A DNA stretch of 20,690 bases from Paramacrobiotus richtersi (lineage: Eukaryota > Tardigrada > Eutardigrada > Parachela > Macrobiotidae): NCBI GenBank assembly GCA_034698045.1, contig JAQGAU010001198.1, forward strand, positions 1 through 20,690. Direction: 5' to 3'. Under the pieces are notes generated by a model. That model searched no databases and had not been told where the DNA came from. It worked only from the letters and a program-made list of their open reading frames with translations. The position numbers and the translations under genes are program-made. Below, piece by piece: positions 17,949 through 20,690 of the stretch (position 1 is the stretch's first letter; each line of letters begins with the position of its first letter).

Positions 17949-19496
17949 ATGGCCGACTGGGGAGATTACAATCCAGCCACATTCATGGGATTCCCCGACA
18001 GCGATCTGGCTGTAGATCCCGAGACCCGTCACCAGTTTGCCTTGGCGTTATATGGGATCCCGGAGGCGTTTGCCGCACTCAAGCAGAAAGATCACTTCTG
18101 GGCCATGTCCGTGCCGATGCGTGTGGTCTTCGGCATGATGCCGACGCGCTATCCCCACTTCTACACGAACCAACGCGCCAATGGCACCGTGCTGGCTACG
18201 ATCGCGCCCGTCATCACAACGCCCATTACGCCAATGCCCACTGGACCGACGGTCTCTGTGACTGCGCCCACTACGCCATCGACTGTCAGTGCGCCAGAGT
18301 CCTTCCTGTCAGCGCCGAGTACCCCGCTTCCTGGGAATGTGTCAGGGATGGTGATTACATCGGCCACGGCCAAAGGGGCCTCCAAAAGGAAACGGGTACG
18401 TGGGTTTTGCCGCCAAATGGCCAAGTACTTAGTTAAATTAGGCCAGTTAGATAAATGTGGCTTATACCGCTTCTTCTCTGTTATTGAACAGCTTTGGTCA
18501 GTCAGATAATTTCGATCTCGTTATTGTTTATTGTCCGTTGTGTTCCACATCATAGTGGTTTCGGAACTTAAGCAACTTTGACTTACATTTCCGTTATTAT
18601 CATCAGTAGGAACATGGGAAGTATTACGTTGCGCACACTGTAGGGTCATCCGGCTTGGCGTGCAACGTAAACACGCCCTATATGCATCACAGTTACCATA
18701 ATCTGTCGTATTATTCTAGGCGAATACTTTTGTGGGATTCGGCGCCGACTTCAACCATGATCTTCCACTGGATTTCGAAGCTCCTCCCACGGCTGCACCT
18801 GCAACACATCCTTCCAAGACGAAAACTCGAGTACGTACTGCTGCCTATGCTTTACAGTAAATTGTATATGTGAAAATGCATAGCTGTAGAAGCGCGAACT
18901 TCAGAAGCATAGTGCAATGGTGTTATTAAGTGGTAATTCAGTATTTTCCAATCTCGGTGAATGTCGCTGACCTGGGTGTTCTACATTGCAGAGTGGGACC
19001 AAGAAGATCCGCCGCCATGCGAGCACACCCTTCGAACAACCGCCGGCGTTTGCTCTGAACGACGACAATGATTCTGTCGAGCTCCGGGTAAGATACTGCT
19101 GTCAGGGTTGATGGCAACTTCACTGAGAGTCTGAGACGAATACACTGACCACGCTGTTTGTTGTAGGAGGAAGTGAGTAAGGCGAAAACCTGGTACATGG
19201 CTTTTAAACTGGCTCTTCATGGTGTCTTCTCACTGGCCGAACTGCGAGCGAACACGGCGAAATACACCGACCAGGCACGATTGAAACTGGCCACTGGTAA
19301 GAGTAGCAGACTTTCCTAAACTATTCATGAAAGATTCGTAATATGACTGGATTTTAAACGAACGTTTCGCAATCTTTGAAATGTCTTTTTTTCTCCAGAA
19401 CTTGTGAGTGAGTTCTGCCAGGAGCGAGGCCAACCCCTGCCGACGAACGCCCAGTTCCATACCGCGTACAGCCACATCAGACTCAGCCAGAGCTAA
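17949..19496 (+). CDS. Nuclear protein with BEN-like C-terminal domain, five exons, 293 aa
   Basis: Model: exons 17949-18395, 18720-18830, 18992-19087, 19167-19296, 19399-19496. Donors are GTACGT, GTACGT, GTAAGA and GTAAGA; acceptors ATTCTAG, ATTGCAG, TTGTAG and CTCCAG. Introns are 324, 161, 79 and 102 bp, with phases 0, 0, 0 and 1. All joins keep frame and the CDS ends at TAA 19494-19496. The start AAAATGG has good context. Residues 1-80 (MADWGDYNPATFMGFPDSDL...) are conserved-looking but unknown. A Pro/Thr/Ser-rich linker follows (~80-140), ending in a basic patch ASKRKR. Exons 2-3 add acidic and basic patches (SKTKTR, TKKIRRH). The last ~75 residues, TWYMAFKLALHGVFSLAELR...ELVSEFCQERG...AYSHIRLSQ, resemble the helical BEN domain (FxxEEL core, then C-terminal helices), which binds DNA or chromatin. 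The BEN assignment is tentative; nuclear location follows from the basic patches. Confidence 0.8.
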
Positions 19497-19820
19497 TGCC
19501 AGAGCGCTCTGGATTCTGCTGCTTTATCGCCTCGTCGTACCATCCAACTAATCCAGGATGTCCATGTTTCTTCCATAGTACTGTACTCGCATCTATGTTA
19601 ACCTTAGCTGTTTTGTAGTGTAAAACAGTTTACAAGGCAGTTTATGGTGTGTAATTGTCACGGCATTATCATGTGTGCAGGACCTTGCACTCTTGCGTTA
19701 TCATAATCTTGAGCTACTTGCACTCTAGAAAGCTTTTTATGGATTTGTCGAAAAATCTTGTTTTTTTGCTGTGAAATGTTACTATTTAACCATTATACTG
19801 TAACTCACTGTTCTTTCTTC

Positions 19821-19826
19821 AATAAA
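19821..19826 (+). promoter_or_regulatory. Polyadenylation signal AATAAA of the BEN-like gene
   Basis: First canonical hexamer downstream of the stop at 19496, in an AT-rich context. It implies a 3' UTR of about 340 bp. Confidence 0.5.
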
Positions 19827-19997
19827 AAATGAAGCGGTTGGCTTTCTTTGAACATAACTATACGGACTCAACAAAAAAACTGTGCAGGCAAGCCCAGTGT
19901 CTTTATCGGCATTACTTTGCTTGCAAGGAACCGTTGATGCACTCAGAAGGGCCGGGTAACGAACTGTTCGAATCAACCGCACAATGAGAGATATTCG

Positions 19998-20193
19998 ATG
20001 TTGAATCAATACAAAAACTAATTACCGGGAACTGACATGTTAAAAGACCCAGTTCGCACGATGTTCGGTGCAGAACTGCTCGGAAAGAGTAGAAACCTGC
20101 TTCCGGAATGCTGGTCGCCGGTGAGGTGAGAAAGCCGTTAAAACAAACCTCAAATGTTTCAAACAGGATCAACAGTACTACAGACAGGACTTT
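19998..20193 (-). repeat. Dispersed repeat, copy B (inverted relative to copy A)
   Basis: Reverse-complement partner of 17260-17452. Read as in copy A it stays open; read on the other strand it contains stops that copy A lacks (TGA and TAG near 20034 and 20091). Together with copy A it flanks the BEN-like gene in inverted orientation. Confidence 0.65.
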
Positions 20194-20253
20194 CCGTTTA
20201 ATGTAGTGCACACGTAATCACATTCACGGTGTAATACTAATCAGTGGCTTCCC

Positions 20254-20307
20254 GTTAATATTGCTCAGTCGCACGAGTGTGTTAATATTGCTCAGTCGCA
20301 CGAGTGT
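20254..20307. repeat. Perfect 27-bp tandem duplication
   Basis: The 27-bp unit beginning GTTAATATTGCTCAGTCGCA occurs at 20254-20280 and again, identical, at 20281-20307. Probably a recent replication-slippage event. No gene overlaps it. Confidence 0.9.
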
Positions 20308-20446
20308 CAACAATTGCGCGATCAACTCGCTCAATTACAAAGCAGAGGAATCCAGCTAACGACAGGACGACCTAAAACAGACATGTACGTTATTCGCTTG
20401 GAGCACTGCATGTACCATATAAGAAAGAGTATGTGCGTAAGCGTAC

Positions 20447-20566
20447 AGAAAACAGCGAACGCTGATCCAAGTCCATCAAATACCCGGCAGTGAACCGAAG
20501 CTTATTGTTTTGTGTATTCGTCATGAACGCTTGATAGAGATCCGCCTCCTCCATCGATAGGCCAGC
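20447..20566 (-). CDS. Internal exon of an unidentified gene
   Basis: Acceptor TTGTGCATGCAG (to 20567) and donor TCT|GTACGC (from 20446) bound exactly 40 codons in phase 0. The peptide reads AGLSMEEADLYQAFMTNTQN and NKLRFTAGYLMDLDQRSLFS. Even composition, splice consensus on both sides and an open frame support a coding exon. Partner exons were not found: the next downstream exon (minus strand) is not evident before 19496 and the upstream one lies beyond the window. No family is recognised. Confidence 0.45.
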
Positions 20567-20690
20567 CTGCATGCACAAATCATCATCTAACACTTGGCTT
20601 TAAAACGGGGGGGGTTTATTACTGTACCATGGTATAATGTGTACACACGCACTCAGATTAGAAAGGCAAAACAAAATTAAATGAGCAGGA

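Overview
The window looks like nuclear DNA from a small-genome ecdysozoan animal. The evidence is short spliced introns (about 45-340 bp, GT..AG) in several genes, AATAAA polyadenylation signals, and a gene mix of a chitin-binding exon, F-box proteins, rhodopsin-like and gustatory-type receptors, and secreted cysteine-rich, leucine-rich-repeat and Ig proteins. A tardigrade of the Hypsibius/Ramazzottius kind is my best guess; that is inference, not proof. I see no rRNA, tRNA, CRISPR, bacterial operon or viral genome.

Layout. 1-366 (+): last exon of a chitin-binding (CBM14) protein. 1230-4001 (-): two tandem paralogs of an F-box family with an unusual N-terminal module. One is intact; the other is cut by a single in-frame TAG. 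A 211-bp foldback element lies between them. 4116-4737: a weak two-exon membrane-protein candidate (-) and a palindromic repeat. 4967-5964 (+): two tandem Ig-like domain copies, one with a one-base frameshift and one lacking the first half of the domain. 5965-8403: mostly gene-poor, with a diverged duplicated 3'-end segment. 8404-9492 (-): single-exon rhodopsin-like GPCR with atypical signature motifs. 10521-11858 (+): four-exon, seven-TM gustatory-receptor-like gene whose three C-terminal introns are all phase 0. 11969-12548 (-): a possible MBF1-derived fragment and an unassigned exon pair. 12971-14678 (-): four-exon gene, all phase-1 introns, for a secreted eight-cysteine (Ly6/ET-module-like) protein with a Ser/Thr tail. 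15772-16881 (-): secreted LRR protein, 5' end unresolved. 17949-19496 (+): five-exon nuclear protein with a BEN-like C-terminus, flanked by an inverted repeat pair. 20447-20566 (-): internal exon of an unidentified gene.

The genes do not form a pathway. The picture is a receptor- and secretome-rich region with lineage-specific duplication and fresh gene decay. Exon models were assembled by hand from splice consensus and phase agreement. The best supported are the BEN-like gene, the eight-cysteine gene and the gustatory-receptor-like gene, because every junction keeps the frame.
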